Shown in pieces: positions 7,758-15,972 of a stretch of DNA of 44,020 bases (position 1 is the first letter of the stretch; every line of letters starts with the position of its first letter). Below the pieces are notes generated by a model. That model was not told the origin of the DNA. It saw nothing but the letters and a program-made list of their open reading frames with translations, and did no database searches. Origin of the DNA: Clostridiales bacterium. Lineage in GTDB: Bacteria > Bacillota > Clostridia > Christensenellales > Aristaeellaceae. The stretch is taken from assembly GCA_015056415.1 (NCBI GenBank), contig SVGJ01000015.1, positions 1 to 44,020 on the forward strand, written 5' to 3'. Position numbers and translations under genes: made by a program.

Positions 7758-8409
7758 TCGCCGGTTTGTGGTGCTGGTGGGCAATTACGGCAGCGGCAAG
7801 ACCGAACTGGCCCTGAACCTGGCCCTGGCCTCTGTGGAAAAGCTCACCACCACACTGGTGGATCTTGATATCGTGAACCCTTATTTCCGTAGCGGCGAAA
7901 AGGCGGAGGAGCTTCGCAGCGCCGGCATTCGTGTGCTGATGCCCACCTTCGCCATGTCCACGGTGGATATTCCCGCCCTGCCTGCGGAGATCCAAAGCGT
8001 GTTCGAGCAGCCCAGCGAGCGTGTGATCTTCGACGTGGGCGGCGATGATACCGGCGCGGCGGCATTGGGCCGTTACGCCCCCTCCTTCCGCAGGTATCGG
8101 GAGGATACAACCGTTTGCCTGGTGATCAACGCCATGCGCCCCCTGACGCAAACGCCGGAGGATGTGGTGGATCTGGCCCAGCGCATCGCGGCCCGCGGCA
8201 GGATGAAGATCGACGTGATCATCAACAATACCAACCTGGCTGATCAGACTGATCCGGAGATGCTGCGCATGGGCCGTGAGGTGGCGGAGGAAGCCGCGCG
8301 GTTGCTGGGTGTGGAGCGGGTGATAGACGTAGCGATGCCTGAACTGGGTGTTGCGGACGCCCTGCCCCTGAAGCGCCATATGGCACCCGAATGGATGGAG
8401 GACGCATGA
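7741..8409 (+). CDS. P-loop ATPase of unknown role (SIMIBI/MinD-like)
   Basis: A 222-residue soluble nucleotide-binding protein. The Walker A motif GNYGSGKT lies near residues 13-20, the switch-like VDLDIVNPYFRS near 38-49, the Walker B-like VIFDVGGDD near 97-105, and a base-recognition-like INNTNL later. It resembles proteins annotated as CobQ/CobB/MinD/ParA nucleotide-binding in Clostridia. The signature Lys of true deviant Walker A (KGGxGKT) is absent. The ATG at 7741 follows GAGGAGG. The same frame is open to 7603, but that part overlaps the previous gene and is shadow. Its stop overlaps the methyltransferase start (ATGA), so translation is probably coupled. Substrate and partner are unknown. 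Confidence 0.8.
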   Translation: MTTLSDRRFVVLVGNYGSGKTELALNLALASVEKLTTTLVDLDIVNPYFRSGEKAEELRSAGIRVLMPTFAMSTVDIPALPAEIQSVFEQPSERVIFDVGGDDTGAAALGRYAPSFRRYREDTTVCLVINAMRPLTQTPEDVVDLAQRIAARGRMKIDVIINNTNLADQTDPEMLRMGREVAEEAARLLGVERVIDVAMPELGVADALPLKRHMAPEWMEDA

Positions 8410-9704
8410 ACGAGCTGCCTCTTGCCTTTGTTGAACGCATGAAAGTGCTGCTGCGGGATGAAGCGGCAGCCTTTTTACGCTCCTATGAGGAGCCCTATCA
8501 GCGCGGATTGCGGCTCAACCCGCTCAAGCCGGTGGATCCCGGGGCAATCCCGGGTCTGCTGGAGCCCGTGAGCTGGGAGCCAAGCGGATATTACCTGTCG
8601 CAGGAATCCAATGCGGGAGCGCTTCCCCTGCATGAAGCCGGGGCCTATTATCTGCAGGAGCCCAGCGCCATGCTGCCTGCCGCGGTTCTCGCCCCCCGGC
8701 CCGGCGAGAAGGTGCTGGATCTCTGCGCGGCCCCCGGCGGCAAGACCACCCAGCTGGCCCTGCGCATGAAGGGCGAGGGACTGCTGGTGTGCAACGAGCC
8801 CGTGCCCAAGCGTGCGCAGATCCTTTCGCGGAACGTGGAACGCATGGGTATTACCAATGCGCTGGTGGTCAGCAGCCTGCCGGCGCCGCTGGCCAAGCGC
8901 TGGCCAGGCGGCTTTGACGCGATCCAGGTGGATGCGCCCTGCTCCGGCGAGGGGATGTTCCGCCGTCATCCGGAAACCCGCGGCGAGTGGAACGAAGATT
9001 CTCCCGCAGGGTGCGCGAAACGCCAGGCCGAGATCCTCGATTGCGCGGCCCAGATGCTGCGTCCTGGTGGACGGATGGTGTACTCTACCTGCACCCTGAA
9101 TCCCACCGAAAACGAGGATACCGTGGCGGCGTTCTGCCAGCGGCACCCTGATTTCACACCGGAGGCCTTCGAGCTCCCCGGCGCCGCTGCACCCACGGGT
9201 ATGCTGACCTGCTACCCCCATCGCATGAAAGGCGAGGGTCACTTTGTGGCGCTGCTGCGCCGCAGGGGTGAGGGGGCAGCATACATGCCGGCGGATTCAT
9301 CCCTGCCCAAGCCCGGCAAAGTGCTCCTGAAGGCATACCAATCCTTCGCGCCCAATGCACCCGTCCCCACCGCCATGCTTGGGGAGACGCTGGTTTCCCT
9401 GCCTGATTGTCCCGAAATCCGCGGCCTGAAGGTGCTGCGCGTCGGCCTGCATCTGGGCGGCATGAAGGGCAAAGTATTCCTGCCGGATCACGCCTGGGCC
9501 GTCTGCAATATCCCGCCGGCTGTGCGGCGCATCCCCCTGACACAGGAGCAGGCCCGTGCCTACCAGGCCGGCGAGACCATTCCCACAGATGATTCCCTGC
9601 ACGGTTTCGTCCTGCCCACGTTGTATGACCTACCCCTCGGCTGGGGCAAGATCAGCGACGGCATCATGAAAAACCACTACCCCAAGGGCCTGCGCCGCCC
9701 ATAA
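8406..9704 (+). CDS. rsmF: RsmF/NSUN-type rRNA cytosine-C5 methyltransferase
   Basis: SAM-dependent m5C methyltransferase of the NOL1/NOP2/Sun family, probably acting on 16S rRNA. It has 432 residues. The SAM site VLDLCAAPGGKTTQLA lies near residues 102-117. The motif IV region DAPCSGEGMFRR carries one catalytic-site cysteine, and the motif VI region YSTCTLNPTENE carries the nucleophile cysteine. The C-terminal ~150 residues match the RsmF-type RNA-binding extension (PUA-like), which separates it from RsmB. Start ATG 8406 overlaps the previous stop, and GGAGG lies upstream. An in-frame ATG at 8391 is less likely. The symbol is assigned by similarity; the exact rRNA target is not proven. Confidence 0.88.
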   Translation: MNELPLAFVERMKVLLRDEAAAFLRSYEEPYQRGLRLNPLKPVDPGAIPGLLEPVSWEPSGYYLSQESNAGALPLHEAGAYYLQEPSAMLPAAVLAPRPGEKVLDLCAAPGGKTTQLALRMKGEGLLVCNEPVPKRAQILSRNVERMGITNALVVSSLPAPLAKRWPGGFDAIQVDAPCSGEGMFRRHPETRGEWNEDSPAGCAKRQAEILDCAAQMLRPGGRMVYSTCTLNPTENEDTVAAFCQRHPDFTPEAFELPGAAAPTGMLTCYPHRMKGEGHFVALLRRRGEGAAYMPADSSLPKPGKVLLKAYQSFAPNAPVPTAMLGETLVSLPDCPEIRGLKVLRVGLHLGGMKGKVFLPDHAWAVCNIPPAVRRIPLTQEQARAYQAGETIPTDDSLHGFVLPTLYDLPLGWGKISDGIMKNHYPKGLRRP

Positions 9705-9709
9705 GAAAA

Positions 9710-9735
9710 ACGCCAGGAAACTCCTGGCGTCATTT
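9710..9735. terminator. Terminator of the cdaA-rsmF operon
   Basis: The 9-bp perfect stem ACGCCAGGA (9710-9718) / TCCTGGCGT (9722-9730) encloses a 3-base loop. CATTTTG follows, and an A-run lies on the left side, so it may work in both directions. Confidence 0.75.
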
Positions 9736-9750
9736 TGAAAGCTGCATAAT

Positions 9751-9786
9751 CCGCGTCGCGGTGCGCCCTCCGCGCACCGTGACCCC
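9751..9786 (-). repeat. Dispersed palindromic repeat, copy B
   Basis: An 8-bp perfect stem, CGGTGCGC (9759-9766) with GCGCACCG (9772-9779), has a 5-base loop. It is flanked by CCGCGT on the left and TGACCCC on the right. It shares flanks with copies A (3208) and C (40782), while its stem bases differ from copy C in a compensatory way. It lies downstream of the malic enzyme stop, reading on that gene's strand. Confidence 0.8.
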
Positions 9787-9814
9787 AGCAAATCCCCTAT
9801 CAACTAACACACCC

Positions 9815-9884
9815 CCAAAAGGGGAGTCCAGAGGGCCGAAGGCCCTTTGGTGGGGGATTCCTAAGGGGGCAACGCACCCTTAGG
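9815..9884 (-). repeat. Mini-hairpin units overlapping the malic enzyme stop
   Basis: Read on the minus strand, the first unit, CCTAAGGG...CCCTTAGG, starts inside the malic enzyme stop codon (9884 to 9860). The second is CCAAAGGGCC TTC GGCCCTCTGG (9850 to 9828). A small CCCC/GGGG unit follows. The linkers GGAATCCCCCA and GGACTCCCC match those of the purL ladder. It probably acts as the 3' end of the malic enzyme transcript. Confidence 0.7.
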
Positions 9885-11055
9885 CCCGGGCGACGCCTGT
9901 GGCTTTGGCGGCGTCCATGACGGCGTCGGCAACGGCCCGGGCGACGCGCTTGTCCAGGGCGTCGGGCAGGATATAGGTGGCGGTGAGATCAGCGCCCACA
10001 AGGTTTGCCAGCGCATGGGAGGCAGCCATTTTCATTTCCTCGTTGATGCAGGCGGCACGGCAATCCAGCGCGCCGCGGAAGATGCCGGGGAAGGCCAGCA
10101 CGTTGTTGATCTGATTGGGGAAGTCGCTGCGGCCGGTACCCACCACGGCTGCACCGGCGGCCAGCGCCTCATCGGGCATGATCTCCGGGGTGGGATTGGC
10201 CATGGCGAACACAATGGGATGCTCAGCCATGCTGCGCACCATGTCCTGGGTGAGCACGTTGGGCGCGGAAACACCAATGAACACATCTGCGCCCTTCACA
10301 GCATCGGCCAGCGTTCCGCGCAGATGGTCACGGTTGGTGATCTGCGCCATGGCGGCCTGGGCAGCGTTCAGTTCTGCCATGCCCTCATCAATAATGCCGA
10401 AGCGATCGACCAGCGTCAGGTGCTGAACGCCCAGATTCAGCAGATGCTTGGCAATGGCGATGCCTGCCGAGCCAGCGCCGTTGAGAACGACCTTAGCGGC
10501 GGCTATATCGCGGCTCGTCACCTTCAGCGCGCCCAGCAGAGCGGCGGCTACCACTACGGCAGTACCGTGCTGGTCATCGTGGAAGACGGGAATGTCGCAG
10601 CAGGTCTTGAGCTTCTCTTCGATCTCGAAGCAGCGGGGGGCGGCGATATCCTCCAGGTTAATGCCGCCGAAGCTGCCCGACAGCAGCGATACCGTGCGGA
10701 CGATCTCGTCCACATCCTTGGAGCGGATGCACAGCGGGAAGGCGTCCACATCCGCAAAGGCCTTGAAGAGGGCGCACTTGCCCTCCATCACGGGCATACC
10801 GGCTTCGGGGCCGATGTCCCCCAGCCCCAGCACGGCGGTACCATCGGTGACCACGGCCACCAGATTGGCCCGGCGAGTCAGCTCGTAGGATTTGTTCACA
10901 TCGGCCTGAATGGCCAGGCAGGGCTCGGCCACGCCAGGAGTGTAGGCCAGGGAAAGATCCTGGCGGTCGTTGATGGGCGCGCGGGAGATCACCTCGATCT
11001 TGCCGCGCCATTCATAATGCTTCTGCAGGGATTCTTCACGGATATTCATGCGCAT
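9880..11055 (-). CDS. Malic enzyme (NAD(P)-dependent, oxaloacetate-decarboxylating)
   Basis: Oxidatively decarboxylates malate to pyruvate and CO2, producing NAD(P)H. It is a short bacterial form of about 391 residues without a C-terminal phosphotransacetylase domain. Family features visible are the N-terminal SLAYTPGVAEPC, TDGTAVLGLGDIGPEAGMPVMEGK (catalytic Lys region), the metal-binding stretch INLEDIAAP, FHDDQHGTA, the Rossmann motif NGAGSAGIA, and FAMANPTPEI. ATG 11055 is chosen because AAGGG lies about 9 bases before it. ATG 11049 is equally readable, and the longer start at 11091 lacks a site. It is monocistronic, convergent with rsmF and divergent from rlmA. The 3' end carries the hairpin-plus-palindrome element. 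Confidence 0.95.
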   Translation of the reverse strand: MRMNIREESLQKHYEWRGKIEVISRAPINDRQDLSLAYTPGVAEPCLAIQADVNKSYELTRRANLVAVVTDGTAVLGLGDIGPEAGMPVMEGKCALFKAFADVDAFPLCIRSKDVDEIVRTVSLLSGSFGGINLEDIAAPRCFEIEEKLKTCCDIPVFHDDQHGTAVVVAAALLGALKVTSRDIAAAKVVLNGAGSAGIAIAKHLLNLGVQHLTLVDRFGIIDEGMAELNAAQAAMAQITNRDHLRGTLADAVKGADVFIGVSAPNVLTQDMVRSMAEHPIVFAMANPTPEIMPDEALAAGAAVVGTGRSDFPNQINNVLAFPGIFRGALDCRAACINEEMKMAASHALANLVGADLTATYILPDALDKRVARAVADAVMDAAKATGVARA

Positions 11056-11155
11056 ACCATCTGCCCTTGACCCTGGGCGGCGGGAATTCAATCACAAAGA
11101 ATAGTTTACTCTGTTAAAGCGGATTTGTCCATAGCAAATTGTGTGGAGGTGCGGT

Positions 11156-11983
11156 ATGCTCAGCAAGCGGGAGAAGCTGTATCAGGCGGCGGAGGGAATG
11201 AATGCCCTGCGCTGTCCGGTGTGCGGCGGCGATTTGAACCGGTCGGGGGACGACTTTGCCTGCGGGGCGAAGCACCGGGTGAACGTGAACCGCAAGGGCT
11301 GCCTGAATTTCCTTTCCACGCCGGTGGACAGCTGCTATGACGCGGCGCTGTTCCAGGCGCGGCGACGGGTGTTTGCCGCAGGGTGCTACAGGGCAGTGGC
11401 GGATGCACTGGAGGAAATGCTGCCCCAAGGGGTGCATCGTCTGCTGGACGCAGGCTGCGGCGATGGCTGGTACCTGAACGCGTTGCTGATGAAGCATGAT
11501 GATTGGCAGGGCGCCGGGGTGGACATCAGCCGGGATGCCATTTTGCAGGCCACAGACCAGCCCTGTACGGCCTTGTGGTGTGTTGGCGACCTGCGGAAGC
11601 TTCCCTTCCGTGACGGGGCGTTTACGGCCATCCTGGACGTGCTGACGCCTGCCAATTACGATGAGTTCCGTCGGGTGCTTGCGCCTGAGGGAATGCTGCT
11701 GAAGGTGTACCCCGGCAGCGGCTATCTGTGGGAGATCCGGGCCGCCCGCGGCATGGAGCCCTATGCCGAGGGCCAGGTGGAGGCCTATCTGCGGGAGAAG
11801 GCGACCATCCTGGCGGAGCGTCGGGTGACGGTGAGCCATCCGGTAACGCCGGAATTGTGGCGGGATTTTGTGTGGATGACGCCGCTGAATCAGGATCTGT
11901 CTGATGAAGCGAAGGAACAACTGGCGCGGCGGCCTGCGGAGATGGTGACGATCGACTTGCACATTGCGGCGGTTCGAATGTAA
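11156..11983 (+). CDS. rlmA: 23S rRNA (guanine-N1) methyltransferase RlmA-like
   Basis: SAM-dependent methylase of a 23S rRNA guanine; members act at G745 or G748 and the latter can affect tylosin sensitivity. It has 275 residues. The N-terminal zinc finger is intact: C20-x2-C23-x12-C36-x3-H40, followed by RKGCLNFL. The SAM motif LLDAGCGDGWYL is near residue 90, and LDVLTPANYDEFRRVL follows. The ATG at 11156 has GGAGGT 5 bases upstream. It is a single gene ending in a strong terminator. G745 versus G748 specificity cannot be read from the sequence. Confidence 0.88.
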   Translation: MLSKREKLYQAAEGMNALRCPVCGGDLNRSGDDFACGAKHRVNVNRKGCLNFLSTPVDSCYDAALFQARRRVFAAGCYRAVADALEEMLPQGVHRLLDAGCGDGWYLNALLMKHDDWQGAGVDISRDAILQATDQPCTALWCVGDLRKLPFRDGAFTAILDVLTPANYDEFRRVLAPEGMLLKVYPGSGYLWEIRAARGMEPYAEGQVEAYLREKATILAERRVTVSHPVTPELWRDFVWMTPLNQDLSDEAKEQLARRPAEMVTIDLHIAAVRM

Positions 11984-11987
11984 AAAG

Positions 11988-12018
11988 AAGCTCGCTTGAG
12001 AGATCAAGCGAGCTTTTG
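11988..12018. terminator. Bidirectional terminator between rlmA and the FAD protein gene
   Basis: The 12-bp perfect stem AAGCTCGCTTGA (11988-11999) / TCAAGCGAGCTT (12004-12015) encloses the loop GAGA. TTTT is on the right, AAAAA on the left. It serves two convergent genes. Confidence 0.9.
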
Positions 12019-12020
12019 TG

Positions 12021-13388
12021 TTACTTGTTGGCGATGTTCCTCGCTACATGCACGCCGCTGGCGCTGGCATGGGAGAGGGAGTGAGTGATGCCGCTGCCGT
12101 CGCCGATGATGTACAGGCCATCGTAGCGGGACTCCAGTTTTTCGTTGACCTCCACTTCCATGTTGTAGAACTTGACTTCTACGCCATAAAGCAGCGTATC
12201 CTCGTTGGCGGTGCCGGGGGCGACCTTATCCAGGGCGTAGATCATTTCGATGATGCCGTCCAGGATGCGCTTTGGCAGCACCAGGCTCAGGTCGCCTGGG
12301 GTGGCGTTCAGCGTGGGGGTGATGAAGGATTCCTGCATACGGTTGTGGGTGGAGCGACGCCCGCGGATCAGGTCGCCGAAGCGCTGCACAATGACGCCGC
12401 CGCCCAGCATATTGCTCAGCCGGGCGATGCTTTCGCCGTAGCCGTTGGAATCCTTGAAGGGCTCAGAGAAATGCTTGGCAACCAGCAGGGCGAAGTTGGT
12501 ATTCTCGGTCTGCTTGGCGGGATCCTCATAGCTGTGGCCGTTCACGGTGATGATGCCGTTGGTATTCTCGTTCACCACCGCGCCCTTGGGATTCATGCAG
12601 AAGGTGCGCACCTTATCGCCGTATTTTTCCGTACGGTAGACGATCTTGCTTTCGTAAAGCTCGTCCGTCAGGTGAGCGAACACCGCCGCGGGAAGCTCAA
12701 CGCGTACGCCGATGTCCACACGGTTGGACTTGGTGGGGATGTCCAGCTCTTTGCAGACGGTTTCCATCCACTTGCTGCCGCTGCGGCCTACGGAAATGAT
12801 GCAATCCCTGCAGGTGTAGGAGGCGTCGGCACACTGCACCTCATAGCCGCTGTCCACGATCCTCACGTGCTGCACGGGGGTATCGAAGAAAAACTCCACC
12901 TTATCCTGGAGATGCGCGTAGAGATTTTCCAGCACGACGTAGTTGATATCCGTACCCAGGTGGCGCACGGAGGCGTCCAGCAGGTGCAGATCGTTCTGAA
13001 TGCACAGCGTCTTGAAGCGGGTGCCGGTGGTGGAATACAGCTTAGTGCCTTCGCCGCCGTAGCGCATATTGATCTCATCTACATAGCGCATCAGGTCCAG
13101 CGCGGGCTTCTTGCCGATGTACTCATACAGCGTTCCGCCGAAATCGTTGGTGATGTTGTACTTGCCATCGGAGAAGGCGCCTGCTCCACCAAAGCCGCTC
13201 ATGATGGAGCAGCTCTTGCAGCCGATGCAGGTCTTGATCTTATCGCCGTCGATGGGGCAGCGACGCTTGTTCAAGGCGTGACCGGCCTCGATCACAGCCA
13301 CCTTCAGCTCGGGTTTGAGACGGGTCAGCTCATAGGCGGAGAAAATGCCGCCGGGGCCGGCGCCGATAATGATTACGTCGTAATGCAT
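12021..13388 (-). CDS. FAD-dependent dehydrogenase-like protein (COG2509 type)
   Basis: A 455-residue flavoprotein of unknown substrate. The N-terminal dinucleotide-binding fold is clear: DVIIIGAGPGGIFSAYEL with GxGxxG at 9-14. The C-terminal FAD-contact motif YIIGDGSGITHSLSHASASG is near 430-449. A cysteine cluster, C44...C54-x2-C57-x2-C60, precedes SGFGGAGAFSDGK. This arrangement could bind an iron-sulfur cluster or form disulfides, and it is a feature of this family as I know it. The ATG at 13388 has CGGAGG upstream and lies 12 bases after the SMP-30 stop, so the two genes form an operon. The role is unknown; an oxidation step linked to the lactonase product is a guess. Confidence 0.85.
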   Translation of the reverse strand: MHYDVIIIGAGPGGIFSAYELTRLKPELKVAVIEAGHALNKRRCPIDGDKIKTCIGCKSCSIMSGFGGAGAFSDGKYNITNDFGGTLYEYIGKKPALDLMRYVDEINMRYGGEGTKLYSTTGTRFKTLCIQNDLHLLDASVRHLGTDINYVVLENLYAHLQDKVEFFFDTPVQHVRIVDSGYEVQCADASYTCRDCIISVGRSGSKWMETVCKELDIPTKSNRVDIGVRVELPAAVFAHLTDELYESKIVYRTEKYGDKVRTFCMNPKGAVVNENTNGIITVNGHSYEDPAKQTENTNFALLVAKHFSEPFKDSNGYGESIARLSNMLGGGVIVQRFGDLIRGRRSTHNRMQESFITPTLNATPGDLSLVLPKRILDGIIEMIYALDKVAPGTANEDTLLYGVEVKFYNMEVEVNEKLESRYDGLYIIGDGSGITHSLSHASASGVHVARNIANK

Positions 13389-13400
13389 ATGGACCTCCGA

Positions 13401-14258
13401 TCAGCCGGGAAATTTGGGGCTGTCAACACCCTTGTAGGGGAGGTGAACAGCAAAGATCTTGCCGGCGTGGGGCTCGTCGTCCTTGCCGATGCCGGCGCTG
13501 GTGATGAACAGCGTCTGCATATCCGCGCCGCCAAAGCAGCAGGAGGAACTTTGCGAGGCAGGAACGGTGACCTTGGCCAGCATCTCGCCAGTAGCGGGAT
13601 CATACCGGCCGACAAAGCCGCCGCCCCAGTGGGCTACCCATAGCATACCCTCGGTATCCATGGTCATGCCGTCAGGCACGCCGTGAGCGGGATCGATCTC
13701 TACGGCGATGCGCATATCGCTGAGGGTCAGTTTCTCCGCATCGAAGGTGTACTGCTCCACACGGCGGCGGGGAGAATCGATGAAATACACCTGATCGCCC
13801 TTGAAGGCCAGGCCATTAGCGCAGGCGAGCTTATCCAGCAGCTTGGCGCACCGGCCATCAGGGGTGATGACATACAATTCGCCCTTCAAAACGCCGTCCA
13901 CCTGATCGGAGGTACCGCACCAGAAGCGGCCATCGGGGTCGCACTTGCCATCGTTGGCACGGGTGAGGGGATCAAAATCGGGGGAGGGGAGCTTGGTTAC
14001 CTGGGTGCCCTCCGTATTACGCAGGTAAATGCCAGCGGACAATCCCATGATGAAGCCGCCAGCTTCCCTCAGGGCAAAACAACCGATGTTCTGCGTCAGT
14101 CCCAGGGTAGTGCGTTGGCCGGAGGACAGGCTCAGGGAGTGCAGGGCATTATTCATGATGTCAACATAGTACAGGGTGTTGTTTTCCTTGTCCCACACGG
14201 GACCTTCGCCCAGCTTGTGGCGCTGGTCGATCAGAATTTCCGCTTTGTACTGTTCCAT
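13401..14258 (-). CDS. SMP-30/gluconolactonase family sugar lactonase
   Basis: Predicted to hydrolyse an aldono-lactone to the open sugar acid; a metal-dependent six-bladed beta-propeller. It has 285 residues, the normal length. Metal and catalytic motifs are present: EGPVWD near residue 17 (Glu ligand), the RANDGKCDPDGRFWCG strand near 95-110 (Asn/Asp), a middle ACANGLAF (Asn), and PDGMTMDTEGMLWVAHW (Asp) near 200. The ATG at 14258 follows GGAAGGAG. A longer frame to 14324 lacks a ribosome-binding site. It lies downstream of the sugar importer genes on the same strand but after a terminator, so it may be partly coupled to them by read-through. Confidence 0.9.
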   Translation of the reverse strand: MEQYKAEILIDQRHKLGEGPVWDKENNTLYYVDIMNNALHSLSLSSGQRTTLGLTQNIGCFALREAGGFIMGLSAGIYLRNTEGTQVTKLPSPDFDPLTRANDGKCDPDGRFWCGTSDQVDGVLKGELYVITPDGRCAKLLDKLACANGLAFKGDQVYFIDSPRRRVEQYTFDAEKLTLSDMRIAVEIDPAHGVPDGMTMDTEGMLWVAHWGGGFVGRYDPATGEMLAKVTVPASQSSSCCFGGADMQTLFITSAGIGKDDEPHAGKIFAVHLPYKGVDSPKFPG

Positions 14259-14345
14259 ATAAACGCTCCTTCCGATGGGATGCTTCCTGAGAGCATCATA
14301 CCACGGAAAAGCCTTTTTGTCCATCGTTGTGGGGCGGGGGACGCA

Positions 14346-14376
14346 AAAAAGAGAGGACCGACTTGCGTCGGTCCTC
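14346..14376 (-). terminator. Terminator of the sugar importer operon
   Basis: On the minus strand, GAGGACCGAC (14376-14367) pairs with GTCGGTCCTC (14362-14353) around a 4-base loop. TCTTTTTTG follows. Confidence 0.9.
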
Positions 14377-14414
14377 CCGGGATTTCAGTTCCTATTGGAA
14401 CGCTTCGTAATAAA

Positions 14415-15914
14415 TTACTCAGCGGCCTTCCAAGCGGTGTACTGAGCGTTGACTTCGTCGATGATGGTCTGGATGCCAGCATCTTCCAGAGCAGCGTTGA
14501 AGGCGTCGAGGCCCAGATCGGGATCAGCAGGATCCACGGTGCCGCTCATCAGAGCAGGAGCATATTCCTTCACGATGTTGGTCACAGCAGCGATCTCGTT
14601 AGCAACAGCGTCCTTGGTGAAGCGGAAGCCCAGAGAAGCGGTGGCCACAGCGTCGTTGGCATAGGACTGCAGCAGCTCGTTCTTAGCGGGATCTTCGGAG
14701 GTCAGCACGTACTGGAGCTTGGTGTTACCCACGGTCCAGGCGCCGCCGTGCACGCCGTACCAGTTGGCGTCGCTGATCAGCTCGACCTGAGTGTCGTTAA
14801 CCTTGGTGTAGTTGACGCCTTCCTTACCGAACAGCATCAGGTTAACCAGGGTGGCGTCGGAGTGCATCAGGTTGATGTACTGCATAGCCTTCTCGGGGTT
14901 CTTGGAGGTCACCGGGATGCCGAACATGGAGCCGCCGGAGTGGACGGTCACAACGTACTTATCCTGCATGGTGATCTCGGTCAGTTCGAACTCAGCGGTG
15001 GCATTGGCAGCATACATTTCAGCAGCCTTGATGTTGTTGCCCTTCAGGGGAGCGCAGAAGACCAGGAAGTCGCCGCGGCCGAAGGTGCCGTTGTAGTCGA
15101 AGGTGGACAGGGCGTTTTCGGGGTTGATGTAGCCAGCCTCGCCCCACTTGTACATCAGCTCGATGTGAGCCTTCTGCTCTTCGGTGGCGAAGATGTTGTA
15201 CACGGTCTCGTCGAAGGTGCCGTCTTCGTTAGCGGCCATCTTCATAGCGATCACGTTGTTCTCCATGCCAGCCCAGTCGGGGCACCAGGGTTCGTCAACC
15301 CAGCGGCCGGCAGCGCCGTCCATGACATAGGGATACTTCTCGGGATACAGAGCCTTGTACTTCTCCAGCCAGGGCTCCAGATCAGCGGTGGTCTTGATGG
15401 TGGGATCGTCAGCGACCACGTCCCAGCCGATTGCCTTAGCGGCAGTCACGTTCACGATGAAGCCTTCGGGCACGCACAGTTCCTTGTTGGTGGGAATGCC
15501 GTACAGCTTGCCGTTCACGCGGACGCCATCCAGGAAGGTCTGGGGCAGGGTGGAAGTGATGCCCTCGCCGTACTGAGCGACCAGGTCATCCAGGGCCAGC
15601 AGCAGGCCGCCGGACACTTCGATGCCGTACTCACGCCAGTCAGCGGTGAAGATCATGTCCATCTTCTCGCCGGACTGCAGAGCGTTCACGGCCTTATCGG
15701 TCCAATCGTCCCAACCAACGATGTGGAAGACGATCTTAGCACCGATCAGGGGCTCGATGTACTCGTTGATGGCAGCCTCAACGCCTTCACGGACGGAAGC
15801 GTTGTCGCCGTTGCCGACCCAATAGCAGTCGATGGTGTAAACATCTTCAGCCATAGCGGGCACCATAGCGCCGATCATCAGCAGCGCCAGCAGCAGGGAT
15901 ACCAGTTTACGCAT
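14415..15914 (-). CDS. Extracellular sugar-binding protein of an ABC importer (family 1)
   Basis: The 499-residue substrate-binding component, paired with the two permeases upstream. The N-terminus is a classic Sec signal (MRKLVSLLLALLMIGAMVPAMA) with a probable signal peptidase I site after AMA. No lipobox cysteine is seen, which is unusual for a Gram-positive binding protein, where anchoring is expected. Family-1/LipO-like features include the early VGWDDWTDKAVNALQSGEKMDMIF, LYGIPTNKELCVPEGFIVN, and the acidic, tryptophan-rich centre. RBS AAGGAGG lies close to ATG 15914. Codon bias suggests high expression. The ligand is probably a sugar or oligosaccharide; no closer call is possible. No ATPase gene is present, so a shared MsmX-type ATPase probably serves it. 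Confidence 0.93.
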   Translation of the reverse strand: MRKLVSLLLALLMIGAMVPAMAEDVYTIDCYWVGNGDNASVREGVEAAINEYIEPLIGAKIVFHIVGWDDWTDKAVNALQSGEKMDMIFTADWREYGIEVSGGLLLALDDLVAQYGEGITSTLPQTFLDGVRVNGKLYGIPTNKELCVPEGFIVNVTAAKAIGWDVVADDPTIKTTADLEPWLEKYKALYPEKYPYVMDGAAGRWVDEPWCPDWAGMENNVIAMKMAANEDGTFDETVYNIFATEEQKAHIELMYKWGEAGYINPENALSTFDYNGTFGRGDFLVFCAPLKGNNIKAAEMYAANATAEFELTEITMQDKYVVTVHSGGSMFGIPVTSKNPEKAMQYINLMHSDATLVNLMLFGKEGVNYTKVNDTQVELISDANWYGVHGGAWTVGNTKLQYVLTSEDPAKNELLQSYANDAVATASLGFRFTKDAVANEIAAVTNIVKEYAPALMSGTVDPADPDLGLDAFNAALEDAGIQTIIDEVNAQYTAWKAAE

Positions 15915-15937
15915 AGGGGATTCCTCCTTTTTTTATT

Positions 15938-15959
15938 TTATAGGGCATAAACCCTATAA
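15938..15959 (-). other. Intercistronic hairpin before the binding-protein gene
   Basis: TTATAGGG / CCCTATAA is an 8-bp perfect stem with a 6-base loop, between the permease stop (15973) and the AAGGAGG of the binding-protein gene. It could stabilise the 5' end of the processed, more abundant binding-protein mRNA. Confidence 0.5.
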
Positions 15960-15972
15960 GATACTGTGGTGA

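Noticed and set aside
12018-13643. A 541-codon plus-strand frame opposite the FAD protein
   Set aside because: Antisense shadow; the minus strand has clear FAD motifs and the frame starts inside a terminator.
13683-15950. A 755-codon open frame on the plus strand opposite the lactonase and sugar-binding protein genes
   Set aside because: It is antisense to two well-supported genes, has no ribosome-binding site and its translation is low-complexity (His/Gly/Val/Leu-rich), the usual mirror of GC-biased codons.
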